A stretch of DNA of 58,888 bases from Verrucomicrobiota bacterium (GCA_016871595.1 VHCY01000004.1:1-58888), one strand, 5' to 3'; shown: positions 20,153 through 29,955, counted from the stretch's first letter. Numbers and translations are program-made. The notes: generated by a model from the sequence alone, not told the origin.

Positions 20153-22774
20153 ATGCAGTCGCACGGTCCTAAGCGCGTCTACACCCCGGGATCCCTAGAG
20201 TTTTGGTTCGGCAAGCTCGAGGGTGATTGGGCGCCGGCGTTCTCCGCCGATCAGCTAGAGCGCGGTCGGCAGATCTACGTCGAGGGCCAGGTCCGCGAAC
20301 TGGAGCTGACGGACCACGACGCCATTGTCCACCGACGGGTAGAGAAGCGCGATGAGTACGCCGTGATCGAATGGAAAGAGCAGGGTATCAGCGTGCGCTC
20401 TTCCTCCACGGATCCGGAGGTCGCGCAGGCGCTCGCCGTGGCCGGGCTCCACGAGATTGAGGAACTGGTGGCGGATGAAATTTCTCCGTTGCCAGTTGAT
20501 TCGCGGACCCCTCTCCACGCGGGTCCGCGGTCGGCCCCGGCGCCAGGTTCCAACGGTTTAGAGACACGCCCCGCCCCCGCCGCACCGGCCCCACCCGCAG
20601 CGGCGAGCTTGGCGGTCGGCGCCCCAAGCCGCACGCTGGTGCTGGTCTTCAAGACCAAGACCGCCGGGCTAACTTTCCAGGCGATTTGGAACGAGGGCCC
20701 GGGCGGCAAACGGCTACCCGCGCTCGGACCCGAGGCGCAGGCCCCCGGTCATCCCCACCCCACCTCGGCCGAACGTGCGAAACTCATCGGCCTCGCCGCC
20801 TACGCGCGTAAGGCCCACTTCCACTACCAGCAGGACTCCGGCCTTTACCTGCTGGAGTCGCTGATCGAGATCCCCAACTTCCTCCGCACCGTCCTTCCGG
20901 CCTGGAAGCGCCTCTTCACGGTCGAGCTGGATGACAGGGCCGCCCACCTCCTCAAGGGTACCCGTTCCGTCGAGATTGAGGCTGTGGCGGAGGCGGTGCC
21001 CCGCACGGGCGGCGCGAACGGCGACGGCGTGGGCCTTAACCTGCGGTGGATCTTCCGTGCCGGCGAGCGGATGCTGACCGATGCCGAGGTCGCGGCGCTT
21101 CTCCGCAAGGAGGGCCAGCCCGTCATTCTGCCCAACCTTGGCATCGTCGCGGTCCCGCCCGAGAAATGGGCCACCTTCGCCACCTGGCAGCGCAGCCTGG
21201 GCGAGGCCTCCGGCGAAAACGACCACGCGCCGCTCTCGCCCTACCTGATCTTCTCGCTGTTCAACGACGACCGCCTGAAGCTCTCCCTCTCGCCGGAGAT
21301 CGCCGCCTGGCGGGAACGGGTCCTTGGCCCGCCCGCGACGCCCCCGGACCTGGCGCCCCTCCTCCGGCCCTACCAGCGCCGCGGCGTCGAATGGATGCTC
21401 CACCTCGGCCACGTGGGGTGCCACGGCCTCCTCGCGGACGAGATGGGCCTCGGCAAGACCCTCCAGATCCTCGCCCTGCTCTCCGCCCGGCCAGTGCCTG
21501 GCAAACCCTCCCTGATTGTCTGCCCGGCCAGCGTCGTCCCCGTCTGGCGCGAGGAGATGGCCCGCTTCTTCCCCGGGCTAACCTGCGAGATCCTCAAAGC
21601 CGGCCATACGTTCCAGCACCGACCCGGCACGATCCTTTGGATCGCCAGCTACACCCAGCTTCGCAAGCACCGCGCCCTGCTCGACGGGATCGATTTCGGC
21701 TACGCCGTCCTCGACGAGGGCCAGTTCATCAAGAACCCCGACGCCAAGGTCACCCGGACCTGCTTCGCGCTGCGGGCCGACCGCCGGATCGTCCTCACTG
21801 GCACTCCACTCGAGAACCGCCAACTCGACCTCTGGAGCATCTTCCGCTTCCTGCTCCCCGGCCTCCTCGGCTCCCGTGCCGCCTTCGAGGCCGCCCTCGT
21901 AGGCGACCGCGAGGGCACCCTCGCCCGCCTCCGCACCCAACTCGCTCCCTTCATCCTCCGCCGCACCAAGCGCGAGGTCGCGCAGGAACTCCCACCCAAG
22001 GTCGAGATGGAGCTCATCTGCCCGCTCACCGACGTCCAGCGGGCCGAGTACGCCCGGATCTGCAGCGAGGGCCTCGACCGCTTGGGCGACGACGTCGGCG
22101 CCGCAATGCGCGAGAAATCCTTCGGCTTCCTCGCCCTCCTCACCCGCCTCCGCCAGACCTGCTGCGACCCAGATATGCTGCCTTGGCGCAAGGCGCCCCT
22201 CAGCGACTCCGGCAAGATCAACCTTCTCCTTGAGAAGCTCACCGAGGTCATCGGCAGCGGCCACAAAGCGGTCATCTTCTCCCAGTTTGTGATGCTGCTG
22301 GATCGCGTCCGCGAGGCTCTGGCGGCCCAATTCCCGGATCTCGCCCGCTACGAGCTCACCGGGATGACGCTCGACCGCCAGAAGCCGGTGCAGGCCTTCC
22401 AGACCGCCTCCGGGGCCGCCGTGATGCTCGTTTCGCTCAAGGCCGCCGGCACCGGCATCACCCTTCACGCCGCGGATTACGTCTTCCTATTGGATCCTTG
22501 GTGGAACCCCGCCGTCGAGGCCCAGGCGGTTGACCGCGTCCACCGCATCGGCCAGACGAACACGGTCTTCGTGTACCGGATGATCACCGCCGGCACCATC
22601 GAGGAACGCATTCAGGCGCTGAAGGCCTCGAAGCGCGACCTGTTCGACAAGCTGATCGGTGGCCTCGGGGGCGACTTCGACCTCAGCCAGCACTTCACCT
22701 CGCTGCGCAGCCTCGTCACGCTCACCACCCCGGCCGAAGCCGAGGAGCTGCAGGAGCCCTACACGATCGACTGA
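20153..22774 (+). CDS. SNF2/Rad54-family DNA-dependent ATPase (helicase-like)
   Basis: A bacterial SWI2/SNF2 ATPase that probably remodels protein-nucleic acid complexes. The 873-residue protein has motif I DEMGLGKT (residues 429-436), motif II DEGQ (about 521; DEAQ or DEAH is commoner), motif III LTGTPLENR and the C-terminal helicase half with VIFSQFVMLLDRV, GTGITLHAADYV, PWWNPAVEAQA and the end motif DRVHRIGQ. The N-terminal 100 residues resemble the region before a SWIM zinc finger in related proteins, but no CxC or CxH pair is present. The ATG at 20153 is chosen because the open frame upstream overlaps waaA. It is 62 bases after waaA. Confidence 0.9.
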   Translation: MQSHGPKRVYTPGSLEFWFGKLEGDWAPAFSADQLERGRQIYVEGQVRELELTDHDAIVHRRVEKRDEYAVIEWKEQGISVRSSSTDPEVAQALAVAGLHEIEELVADEISPLPVDSRTPLHAGPRSAPAPGSNGLETRPAPAAPAPPAAASLAVGAPSRTLVLVFKTKTAGLTFQAIWNEGPGGKRLPALGPEAQAPGHPHPTSAERAKLIGLAAYARKAHFHYQQDSGLYLLESLIEIPNFLRTVLPAWKRLFTVELDDRAAHLLKGTRSVEIEAVAEAVPRTGGANGDGVGLNLRWIFRAGERMLTDAEVAALLRKEGQPVILPNLGIVAVPPEKWATFATWQRSLGEASGENDHAPLSPYLIFSLFNDDRLKLSLSPEIAAWRERVLGPPATPPDLAPLLRPYQRRGVEWMLHLGHVGCHGLLADEMGLGKTLQILALLSARPVPGKPSLIVCPASVVPVWREEMARFFPGLTCEILKAGHTFQHRPGTILWIASYTQLRKHRALLDGIDFGYAVLDEGQFIKNPDAKVTRTCFALRADRRIVLTGTPLENRQLDLWSIFRFLLPGLLGSRAAFEAALVGDREGTLARLRTQLAPFILRRTKREVAQELPPKVEMELICPLTDVQRAEYARICSEGLDRLGDDVGAAMREKSFGFLALLTRLRQTCCDPDMLPWRKAPLSDSGKINLLLEKLTEVIGSGHKAVIFSQFVMLLDRVREALAAQFPDLARYELTGMTLDRQKPVQAFQTASGAAVMLVSLKAAGTGITLHAADYVFLLDPWWNPAVEAQAVDRVHRIGQTNTVFVYRMITAGTIEERIQALKASKRDLFDKLIGGLGGDFDLSQHFTSLRSLVTLTTPAEAEELQEPYTID

Positions 22775-22801
22775 GCGGGCTCCCGCCGCCCCGCCGCGTG
22801 G

Positions 22802-24124
22802 CTACGGCCGCGCGACGACCAGCGAGGCGTTGGTCCCGCCGAAGCCGAAGCTGTTCGCCAAGGCCGCCCGCACCGGCTTCCGCACCGCCTCGCGCGGGGT
22901 GTAGTTGAGGCCCAAGGCGGCGCAAACCGGGTCCACCTGGTCAAGATTCAAGGTCGGGGGAATAATGCCCTGCTGGACGGCCAAGGTGGCCGCAAACACG
23001 CCCATCGCCCCGGCGCCGCCCAACAGGTGGCCCGTCATCGACTTGACCCCGCTGACGTGCAGCGAATCCCGGTGCGCCCCGAAGACGTCCGCGATGGCCG
23101 CCGCCTCCTCGCCGTCGCCCCCGGGGGTCGAGGTCGCGTGGGCGGACACATAGTCGATGTCCCCCGGCGCCAGCTCCGCCCGGCTTAACGCCAGGCGCAT
23201 CGCCCGGGCCGAACCTTCCGCCCCCGGCGCCAGCGAGGACAGGTGGTAGGCGTCCGCCGTGGCCCCGTAGCCCCGGAGTTCCGCGTAGATCCGGGCCCCG
23301 CGCCGCAGCGCCTGCTCCCGCTCTTCGAGCACGCAGACCACCGCGCCCTCCGCCAGCACGAAGCCATCGCGGTCTCGGTCGTACGGCCGCGAGGCGCGCG
23401 CGGGATCGTCGTTGCGGGTGGAGAGGGCCCGCATCTGGGCGAAGGCGCCCACCGCGAGGGGCGTCACCGTGGACTCGGCGCCGCCGGCCAGCATCACGTC
23501 GGCATCGCCCCGGGCGATAGCCGCGGCCGCCTCCCCGAGGGCGTGCCCGCTGGTCGCGCAGGCCGAGGCCACGCTCATATTGGGTCCACGGCAGTCCAGC
23601 AGCAGGCTGACCTGCCCGGCCAGCAGGTTCGGGGCGATCTGGATGATGAAGAAGGGGGAAATCTTGCGGAAGCCGCCGGCCTTCCAGACGTCGTGCATGG
23701 CTTCCATCTCAGGCAATCCGCCCAAGCCAACGCCCAAGCTAACGCCAAAGCGCTCGGGGGCGAGGGTCGCCCGGTGGGCATCCAGGCCGGAGTCGGCGTA
23801 GGCTTCGACCGCCGCCCCCACGCCCAGGTGCGTGAACCGGCCGAACTTCTTCAAATCCTTGGGCGTGAGCGCCTGCAGGACCACCTCGCCCGCCGCACCC
23901 CGCGGGCGCAAGGGCGCCGCCAGCGGACGGCAGGGGTCATAGTCCCGCACTTCCCCGGCGATCCGCGCCGTGCAACCCGCGGCGTCAAAACGCGTGATCG
24001 GCCCGATGCCGCTCCGCCCCGCCACCAAGGCCGCCCAGGTATCCGCCGCGGTCGTGCCGCAGGGCGTAACCGCCCCGAGACCAGTGATCACGACACGACG
24101 GGAAACGACGGGGGAGGAGGCCAT
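22802..24124 (-). CDS. fabF: Beta-ketoacyl-ACP synthase II
   Basis: FabF condenses malonyl-ACP with acyl-ACP in fatty acid elongation. The 440-residue product starts MASSPVVSRRVVITGLGAVTPCG and has the active-site cysteine at residue 189 (SVASACATSGHALGEA), the catalytic histidines in VSAHATSTPGGD and KSMTGHLLGGAGA, and the C-terminal NSFGFGGTNAS. A short insertion near residues 75-95 (CRPLAAPLRPRGAAGE) is not typical. The ATG at 24124 is chosen because upstream sequence lacks family similarity. It stands alone, converging on the helicase gene, with no acpP or fabG beside it. Confidence 0.93.
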   Translation of the reverse strand: MASSPVVSRRVVITGLGAVTPCGTTAADTWAALVAGRSGIGPITRFDAAGCTARIAGEVRDYDPCRPLAAPLRPRGAAGEVVLQALTPKDLKKFGRFTHLGVGAAVEAYADSGLDAHRATLAPERFGVSLGVGLGGLPEMEAMHDVWKAGGFRKISPFFIIQIAPNLLAGQVSLLLDCRGPNMSVASACATSGHALGEAAAAIARGDADVMLAGGAESTVTPLAVGAFAQMRALSTRNDDPARASRPYDRDRDGFVLAEGAVVCVLEEREQALRRGARIYAELRGYGATADAYHLSSLAPGAEGSARAMRLALSRAELAPGDIDYVSAHATSTPGGDGEEAAAIADVFGAHRDSLHVSGVKSMTGHLLGGAGAMGVFAATLAVQQGIIPPTLNLDQVDPVCAALGLNYTPREAVRKPVRAALANSFGFGGTNASLVVARP

Positions 24125-24420
24125 GCTTGGACGAAGCTGAAGCGGCGGCCGGGCCGGCGTCAACCGCCCGTCGCCCCCCCGCTGCCGGACGGCAGACAAA
24201 TGGTTAGCCGGCAACCCGGAGCGGGCCGTGTCCGCCACGGAAACACTGGCGACGCAGCGGGCCCGCGCCGCGGGAGCCCGAGGACTGAGCCCACTTGCCC
24301 TTATCGCGGCGAGGAGGTGCGGCCCCTCACCCTTTTTTGCTCCCTACCAGCCCCGCCGCGACGCGCCGGCTTGACCCTGCCGCTGCGCCGCCCGCAGCTT
24401 TCCCTGCACCCCTTCCCCGA

Positions 24421-25845
24421 ATGTCCCTGCCCCGCCGCGAATTCCTCCGCCGCAGCGCCCACGCGGCCGCCGCCTTCACCATTTTGCCCGCCGCCGCCCG
24501 CGGGGCCAACAGCCGCATCCAGGTCGCCTGCATTGGCGTCACCGGCAAGGGTCACACCGATACCCTCGCGACCGCCGCGGCCGGCGGGGAGATTGTGGCG
24601 CTCTGCGACGTGGTGAACCCGCGCCGCCCCGAGCTGACGCGCAGGAAGAAGGCGAAAGCCGCCGGCGCCGGCGACACGATCCTTGACCGCTTTCCCGCCG
24701 CCAAGTTCTTCACGGATTACCGGGAGATGCTCGCCACGCACCCTGGGATCGACGCGGTGGTGGTCTCGACGCCCGATCATCACCACTTTCACGCCTCGCT
24801 GCTGGCCATGCGCGGCGGGAAGCATGTGTATTGCCAGAAGCCGATCGCGCACTCGGTCTGGGAGGCACGGCGGCTTGCCGAGGTCGCGGCGCAGACGCGG
24901 GTGCAGACTCAGATGGGCAACCAGGCTCACGCCGGCGAACCGATCCGCCGCGCCGTGGAATTGCTGCGGGCGGGCGTGCTGGGGCGCGTCACGGAGGTTC
25001 ACGCGTGGACCAACCGACCGATCTGGCCGCAGGGGATGAAGGCCTGGCCCACGCCGGAACCGGTGCCGGCGGGCCTCAATTGGGACCAATGGATCGGCCC
25101 CGCCCCCTTCCGTGAGTACAGCCGCGCCCTCGCGCCCTTCAATTGGCGCGGCTACTGGGATTTCGGGGCGGGCGCGCTCGGCGATATGGGCTGCCACATC
25201 CTCGATATGCCCTACTGGGCGCTGGGGCTCGGCGCGCCGACGAGCGTCGAGGCGGTGTCTGAGGGCACCACGGAGATCGCCGCGCCGAACTGGTCTAAGG
25301 TAACCTACCAGTTCCCGACGAGTCACCTCGGCGGGCCGGTGACGGTGGTCTGGTACGACGGGGTGTCGCCAAAGGAAGGGGTTTACCGGAACCCGCCGCC
25401 GGAGCGGCTGTGGAAGGCGGATTTCCCGACCGCGGACCACGTGTTCCGGCGCTTCGACCTGCTGGTGGTGGGCGATAAGGGGCGGATGTTCTTCGGCCGC
25501 TCGCGGCAGGACTGGGTCTTCAAGCCCGAGGGCCTGACGGCCGGCTTTGCGCAGCCCCCGAAGACCTTGCCGCGCGTGGCGGGCAGCGGGGAATCCGCGG
25601 AAGGGGCGATGGATCAGGGTGGTGGTCCTTACCGGGAATGGATCGAAGCGATCCGGGGCAAGGGACCGGCATTATCGGGGTTTGGCCAATCGGGTCCCTT
25701 CAGCGAGATGGTGCTGCTGGGCAATGTGGCGTTGCGGGCGGGGCGGAAGATCCTGTGGGACGGGAAGGCGCTGCGGGTGACGAACGTTCCGGAGGCAGCA
25801 CCCTTGGTGCGCCGCGCGTACCGCCGCGGCTGGGAGCTGGAGTGA
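24421..25845 (+). CDS. Tat-exported Gfo/Idh/MocA-family oxidoreductase
   Basis: The family holds NAD(P)-dependent sugar and inositol dehydrogenases. The 474-residue protein begins with a twin-arginine signal (RREFLRRSAHAAAAFTILPAAARG), so it should be folded with cofactor and exported through Tat; a TatA-like gene lies at 40.3 kb. The Rossmann start is IQVACIGVTGKGHTDTLA, followed by VVVSTPDHHHFHASLLAM and the family EKP-type motif, here YCQKPIAHS. A second signature is DFGAGALGDMGCHILDMPYWALGLG. The substrate is unknown. Many such exported oxidoreductases occur in Planctomycetes and Verrucomicrobia with polysaccharide-use genes, but none are adjacent. Confidence 0.88.
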   Translation: MSLPRREFLRRSAHAAAAFTILPAAARGANSRIQVACIGVTGKGHTDTLATAAAGGEIVALCDVVNPRRPELTRRKKAKAAGAGDTILDRFPAAKFFTDYREMLATHPGIDAVVVSTPDHHHFHASLLAMRGGKHVYCQKPIAHSVWEARRLAEVAAQTRVQTQMGNQAHAGEPIRRAVELLRAGVLGRVTEVHAWTNRPIWPQGMKAWPTPEPVPAGLNWDQWIGPAPFREYSRALAPFNWRGYWDFGAGALGDMGCHILDMPYWALGLGAPTSVEAVSEGTTEIAAPNWSKVTYQFPTSHLGGPVTVVWYDGVSPKEGVYRNPPPERLWKADFPTADHVFRRFDLLVVGDKGRMFFGRSRQDWVFKPEGLTAGFAQPPKTLPRVAGSGESAEGAMDQGGGPYREWIEAIRGKGPALSGFGQSGPFSEMVLLGNVALRAGRKILWDGKALRVTNVPEAAPLVRRAYRRGWELE

Positions 25846-25940
25846 GAAGACGGGGACGGTAGCGGGGATCGAGGAGTGAGGAGTGAGGAGGTCGATCGCT
25901 GCGTCCCTCCGTCCTTCCCTCCCTCCTTCTCTGAGCCTGC

Positions 25941-27179
25941 TCACCCGCTCCGGGCGAATGGCGGTGGCGTCAGGCCGGAGCCCCGGCCACGGTACGCCAC
26001 CAGGAACACGGCCAACACCCCGGCCACGCTCACGGCCAACCCGAGCCAAAACGAGCTCCACTGGGTCTTGCCCGTCGCCGAGCACGCCGCGAACCACGCC
26101 CCCGTCCCCAGATACCCCAGCAGGTTCCCAAAACCGCCGTTCATCAGCGACAACAACGCCTGCGCGCGCCCCCGCCACGACGGTTCCACCCGCTGGTCCA
26201 GGTAGATCTGCGCGGTGATGTTCACCAGGGTGAACGAACACCCGTGCAGCACGATGCCCGCGATCAGCCCGGTCGGCGTGTCGAGCGCGCTCACCACAAA
26301 ACGAATCACGCCGAACCCCAGCCCCGCCGCGATGATCCACTTCAGCCGCCACCGCAGGATCAGCCCGCCCAACGCGAACATCGCGATCACCTCCGTGACC
26401 TGCCCCAGGCTCATCCACGCCGTCATCCGCTCCAAGCCCAGCTCCTTGAGGTGGGATGGCGCGTACGGGTAAAAGCCGGCGAGGGGGATCGTGAACAGGG
26501 TCGTCGTCAGGAACACCACGCGGTGGTCCCGGATCTTCAGCAGGGTCAGCGCATCGAGGCCCAGGCGCTGCACCCAGCTCCGCGCCTCCCCCGCCCGCGG
26601 GCTCTCCACCGCCGGCAACAGGAAGGTGAACGCCACCACCACCAGCCACAGCACCGCCCCACTGTAGCCGGACGCCGTCGAGCGGTCGGCGCCGATCAGG
26701 CTCACCCACAGGCAGCCGCCCATCCAGCCGAAGGTCGCCATCGCCCGCACCGGGCCGAACTCCCGCGGCGCATCGCGCAGCCGCGCCAGGATGATGGTCG
26801 AGGCGATGCTCCAGGTCGGGGACGAACACAGGGAGTGCAGCTGGATCAAAGCCAGCACCGGCAGCGGGCCCCAGCCTTCCCGGACGGCCGTCGTCGCCAG
26901 GGTGACGGTTATCGCCGTGGCCAGCGCGAGGCCCCGCAGGATCTTCACCGGCGAGGCGTGGCGGTCGGCCATCGCCCCGAACAGCAGCGGCGAGATGAAG
27001 GCCGCGACCCCCGACGAGGCGAACGCCACCGGCCGGATATGCCCCAACCCGTACGCCTCCAGCACCGCGCTCAGCGGCACGAACCACATCGCCAGCGCCG
27101 CCCCGATCAGGAAGAAGAGCCCGATCAGCTCGGCGTACTCGGCGCGACGCAAGGTGGTGAACACCCGACCAGCACACAC
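25941..27179 (-). CDS. MFS transporter, NupG/nucleoside:H+ symporter-like
   Basis: A 412-residue membrane protein with about 12 hydrophobic segments. The layout and the block AWMSLGQVTEVIAMFALGG, with a following LKWIIAAGLGFGVIRFVVSAL, resemble the NupG/XapB branch of the major facilitator superfamily, which takes up nucleosides with protons. The start is taken at GTG 27179, shortly before the first hydrophobic segment; a second GTG five codons later is also possible. It is divergent from the cytochrome gene. The substrate cannot be read from sequence alone, so the nucleoside call is tentative. Confidence 0.72.
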   Translation of the reverse strand: MCAGRVFTTLRRAEYAELIGLFFLIGAALAMWFVPLSAVLEAYGLGHIRPVAFASSGVAAFISPLLFGAMADRHASPVKILRGLALATAITVTLATTAVREGWGPLPVLALIQLHSLCSSPTWSIASTIILARLRDAPREFGPVRAMATFGWMGGCLWVSLIGADRSTASGYSGAVLWLVVVAFTFLLPAVESPRAGEARSWVQRLGLDALTLLKIRDHRVVFLTTTLFTIPLAGFYPYAPSHLKELGLERMTAWMSLGQVTEVIAMFALGGLILRWRLKWIIAAGLGFGVIRFVVSALDTPTGLIAGIVLHGCSFTLVNITAQIYLDQRVEPSWRGRAQALLSLMNGGFGNLLGYLGTGAWFAACSATGKTQWSSFWLGLAVSVAGVLAVFLVAYRGRGSGLTPPPFARSG

Positions 27180-27337
27180 GAGCCCCCGCCAAGTTCAATC
27201 CCGCCGCGGCCACGGCCCCGACCGCAATTCAGGCCCAGCAGCGGGCAAGGAAGGCGCGGCAACCCGGCCGCTCCGGGACGATGTTCCCGCCCTTCGCCGG
27301 CCCCGGGCAATCCCGTCCGGACGGCGCTCCTTCCGTG

Positions 27338-28105
27338 ATGCCACGCACCGCCCTCCTCACCTGCCTCCTCGTGGCCGGCCTCGTCGCCGGCTGCTCCGGC
27401 CAGAAGTCCCTCCGCCGCTTCAAGTTGCCCGAGGGCGACCCCGCCCGCGGCCAAACCGCCTTCGTCTCCCTCCGCTGCCACACCTGCCACACCGTCTCCG
27501 GCATCGACCTGCCCGCCCCCACCGCGGCGCCGGCCGAGCAGCTGATGCTCGGGGGCGAGGTCGCCCGCCTCCGCACCCACGGCGACCTGCTCACGGCCAT
27601 CATCCACCCCAAGGCCGGAATCTCCGACAAGCTCCCCGGCCCGGAACGGAAAAAGATGAAGGAGTCCCCGATGCCTGGCGTGAACGATGTGATGACGGTC
27701 CAGGAGATGATCGATCTGGTCGCCTTCCTGCAGCCCCGTTACCGGGTCCTGGCTCCCCTCTACGAGGGCGATTACCGCCTCATTCCCTTAACCCACCACC
27801 GAAAAGAGATACGGATGCTCGCCAATTACGCGGTCGAATACGGCGCCCCAGCGCGCCAACACCCGGCCCCCCCGCCCGAAGTCTACTACACGGACGATCC
27901 CCTCGCCTGCGAATCCTTCGTCGAGGACGCCCTCGACCGGGGCCTCACCCTGCGCGAGATCCGCCACCAGGGCGTCGCCCTGCCCCGGGCGGAGTTCGAC
28001 CGGATCGTGAAGGTGGCCGCCCGCTCGCTGGTCGCGAAGCGGATCTGCGCCTCCCTCGGCCTGAAGCCGGAGGAGGAGCGCCACCGCTTCGGCTTCGCCG
28101 CCTAG
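27338..28105 (+). CDS. Cytochrome c lipoprotein fused to a second C-terminal module
   Basis: The first 155 residues are a small class I cytochrome c: signal peptide and lipobox (LVAGC, Cys19), the haem-binding CHTCH at residues 47-51, and a likely axial methionine in SPMPGVNDVMTVQEM, ending in the helix MIDLVAFLQPRYRV. It should be anchored in the periplasm and carry one electron. The remaining 96 residues begin at Met160 (MLANYAVEYG) and resemble a separate soluble protein. Codons at the junction (tta, cga, aaa, ata) are rare here and a Shine-Dalgarno-like GAAAAGAG precedes Met160. The fusion may have arisen by a one-base insertion that removed a stop. Confidence 0.78.
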   Translation: MPRTALLTCLLVAGLVAGCSGQKSLRRFKLPEGDPARGQTAFVSLRCHTCHTVSGIDLPAPTAAPAEQLMLGGEVARLRTHGDLLTAIIHPKAGISDKLPGPERKKMKESPMPGVNDVMTVQEMIDLVAFLQPRYRVLAPLYEGDYRLIPLTHHRKEIRMLANYAVEYGAPARQHPAPPPEVYYTDDPLACESFVEDALDRGLTLREIRHQGVALPRAEFDRIVKVAARSLVAKRICASLGLKPEEERHRFGFAA

Positions 28106-28172
28106 CGGCGGCGCCACTTCCGCGGCGCGCCGGTGCTTGTGTCCGGGGCACCGCCGCCCCAAGTTCCCGGCG

Positions 28173-28745
28173 ATGCTCCTTGCCGTCGCCCTGATCGTCC
28201 TCGCCGCCGCGTGGCGCGTCGCCGGCGCCCACACGCCCGCGCTGGCCAACTTCGCCCCCCTGATGGCCCTCGCCTTCTGCGGGGCCGTCTACCTGCAGGA
28301 CCGCCGCCTCTGGGTCGTGCCCTTCGTGGCCCTCGCCGCCTCCGACCTGTACCTGGACCACTATTACGCGGCCACCTTCGGGGAGAGCTGGACCTGGCCC
28401 AGCGCCGTCCTCCGCCTCGTCTGCTTCGCGGCGGCCCTCCCGCTCGGCCGCGCCGTGGCCGCGCGCAAGTCGTGGCTCACCCTCGGCGCGGGCGCCCTCA
28501 CGGCTTCTCTGATATTTTACGTACTGACCAACACGGACGCCTGGCTGCGCGACCCCTATTATCCCGCGGGTATCGCCGGCTGGCTGCAGGCGCTGACCGT
28601 CGGCCGCCCGGAATTCCCGCCCACGTGGATGTTCTTCCGCAACACCCTCGCGAGCGACCTCCTCTTCACCGGCCTGTTCGCGCTGACCCTGGAATTGGCC
28701 GCCCGGCGCGCCGGCCGCCCGAGCCTCCTCGCGTCGCGGGCCTGA
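28173..28745 (+). CDS. Membrane protein, DUF6580-like
   Basis: A 190-residue integral membrane protein with about five hydrophobic segments. ANFAPLMALAFCGAVYLQDRR and FVALAASDLYLDHYY match the pattern of DUF6580 proteins (NF.P..ALALF.GA and a following SD motif), a family of unknown, possibly transport, function. The ATG at 28173 is chosen; an in-frame GTG 12 codons earlier would add a polar stretch. It lies 67 bases after the cytochrome gene and 49 before the DUF3570 gene, so it may be in the same transcript. Confidence 0.7.
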   Translation: MLLAVALIVLAAAWRVAGAHTPALANFAPLMALAFCGAVYLQDRRLWVVPFVALAASDLYLDHYYAATFGESWTWPSAVLRLVCFAAALPLGRAVAARKSWLTLGAGALTASLIFYVLTNTDAWLRDPYYPAGIAGWLQALTVGRPEFPPTWMFFRNTLASDLLFTGLFALTLELAARRAGRPSLLASRA

Positions 28746-28794
28746 GCCGCGATTTGCCTCCCGGGCCGTGGGCGCTTCCCTTCCGACGCCGCCT

Positions 28795-29955
28795 ATGGCT
28801 CCCTTCGCCCCGCATCCGGTCCGCGCCACCCTGCTCGCGGCCGCCCTCCTCTGGCTCTCCCCCCGCGCCCTGCGGGCCGAGGAGGCCGTCCGCTACAAGT
28901 ACCAGGACTACCGCGAGGCCGCCGGCCGCATCGCCGTCCAGGTCCACGGGGCCACGGTGGAGAAGAACCTCGGCACCGACACCCGGCTGAAGGTCGAGGG
29001 CGTGCTGGACGCGATCGCGGGCGCCACGCCCACGGGCGAACCGGCCCCGGCCGGCAGCGACCAGGTGCCGCTCGCCAAGCTCACCGAGCGCCGCCGCGCC
29101 TGGAACGCCACCGTCGCCCGGCAATTCAGCGGAGGCTCGCTGACGCTCGGCGCCGGCCGCAGCCTCGAGAGCGATTACGATTCCGTCGGCTGGTCCGTGA
29201 ACGGCCTCGCCGAGTTCAACCAGAAGAACACCACCGTGCTGGCCGGCCTCGCCGGCACCGCCGACGAGGTCCGCGTGTTCTTCCAGAAACCCTGGGCGGA
29301 CAAACGCACCCGCGACGCCATCCTCGGGGTCACCCAACTGCTGGACCCGCGCACGTCCGTCACCCTGAACCTGACCTGGGGCCGCCAGCGCGGCTTTCTG
29401 GCCGATCCGTACAAGCTGGTCGCGCGCACGGTGGAGATCATCCCGGGCCTGTCGCTGCCGCTCACGTTCAGCGAGAACCGGCCGGACGTGCGCGACAAGC
29501 GCCTCGCCCTCGCCGCCCTTAACCGCGCCTTCCCGGCCCTGCGGGGCGCCCTGGACGCCAGCTACCGGCACCACCGGGACTCCTACGGGGTGCGCGCCCA
29601 CACGGTGGACCTCGCGTGGTTCCAGCAATGGGGCGAACGGGTCCTCTTCCGGCCGGGCTACCGCTTCCACGACCAGTCCGCCGCGCGCTTCTACCGCTAC
29701 CGGTTCGACGGCACCTCCGTGCTGCCCACCGAGGGCCCGCCGCGCCCGCAGGGCCCGTTCTATTCCTCGGATTACCGGCTCTCCGCCCTCCAGACGCATA
29801 CCTACGGGTTCAAGGTGATCTGGGACGTCACGACCGCGGTGCAGCTCGATGCGGCCTACGAACGGTATTCGATGCACGGCCGGGACGGCGTCACGCCGGC
29901 GAGCGCCTATTGCCGGGCGGACATCCTGACGGTGGGCGCGCGCTTCGCCTGGTGA
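28795..29955 (+). CDS. DUF3570-type outer-membrane beta-barrel with putative flavinylation motif
   Basis: The 386-residue protein starts with a signal peptide (about 28 residues, ending LRAEEA) and then runs in alternating strands, ending ADILTVGARFAW with the terminal aromatic residue typical of outer-membrane barrels. Together with its neighbours it fits DUF3570. At residues 72-80 it reads DAIAGATPT. This resembles the D-x-x-(S/T/A)-G-A-T site to which ApbE attaches FMN through the threonine (here Thr78), and an apbE gene is next to it. The flavin attachment is inference; the motif and the neighbour are seen. The first gene of the cluster barrel-ApbE-thioredoxin-DUF4266. Confidence 0.8.
   Translation: MAPFAPHPVRATLLAAALLWLSPRALRAEEAVRYKYQDYREAAGRIAVQVHGATVEKNLGTDTRLKVEGVLDAIAGATPTGEPAPAGSDQVPLAKLTERRRAWNATVARQFSGGSLTLGAGRSLESDYDSVGWSVNGLAEFNQKNTTVLAGLAGTADEVRVFFQKPWADKRTRDAILGVTQLLDPRTSVTLNLTWGRQRGFLADPYKLVARTVEIIPGLSLPLTFSENRPDVRDKRLALAALNRAFPALRGALDASYRHHRDSYGVRAHTVDLAWFQQWGERVLFRPGYRFHDQSAARFYRYRFDGTSVLPTEGPPRPQGPFYSSDYRLSALQTHTYGFKVIWDVTTAVQLDAAYERYSMHGRDGVTPASAYCRADILTVGARFAW

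Noticed and set aside
25872-25885. 14-base GGAGTGA repeat also found inverted at 49082-49095
   Set aside because: Short, simple-sequence and G/A-only; chance or low-complexity sharing cannot be excluded.
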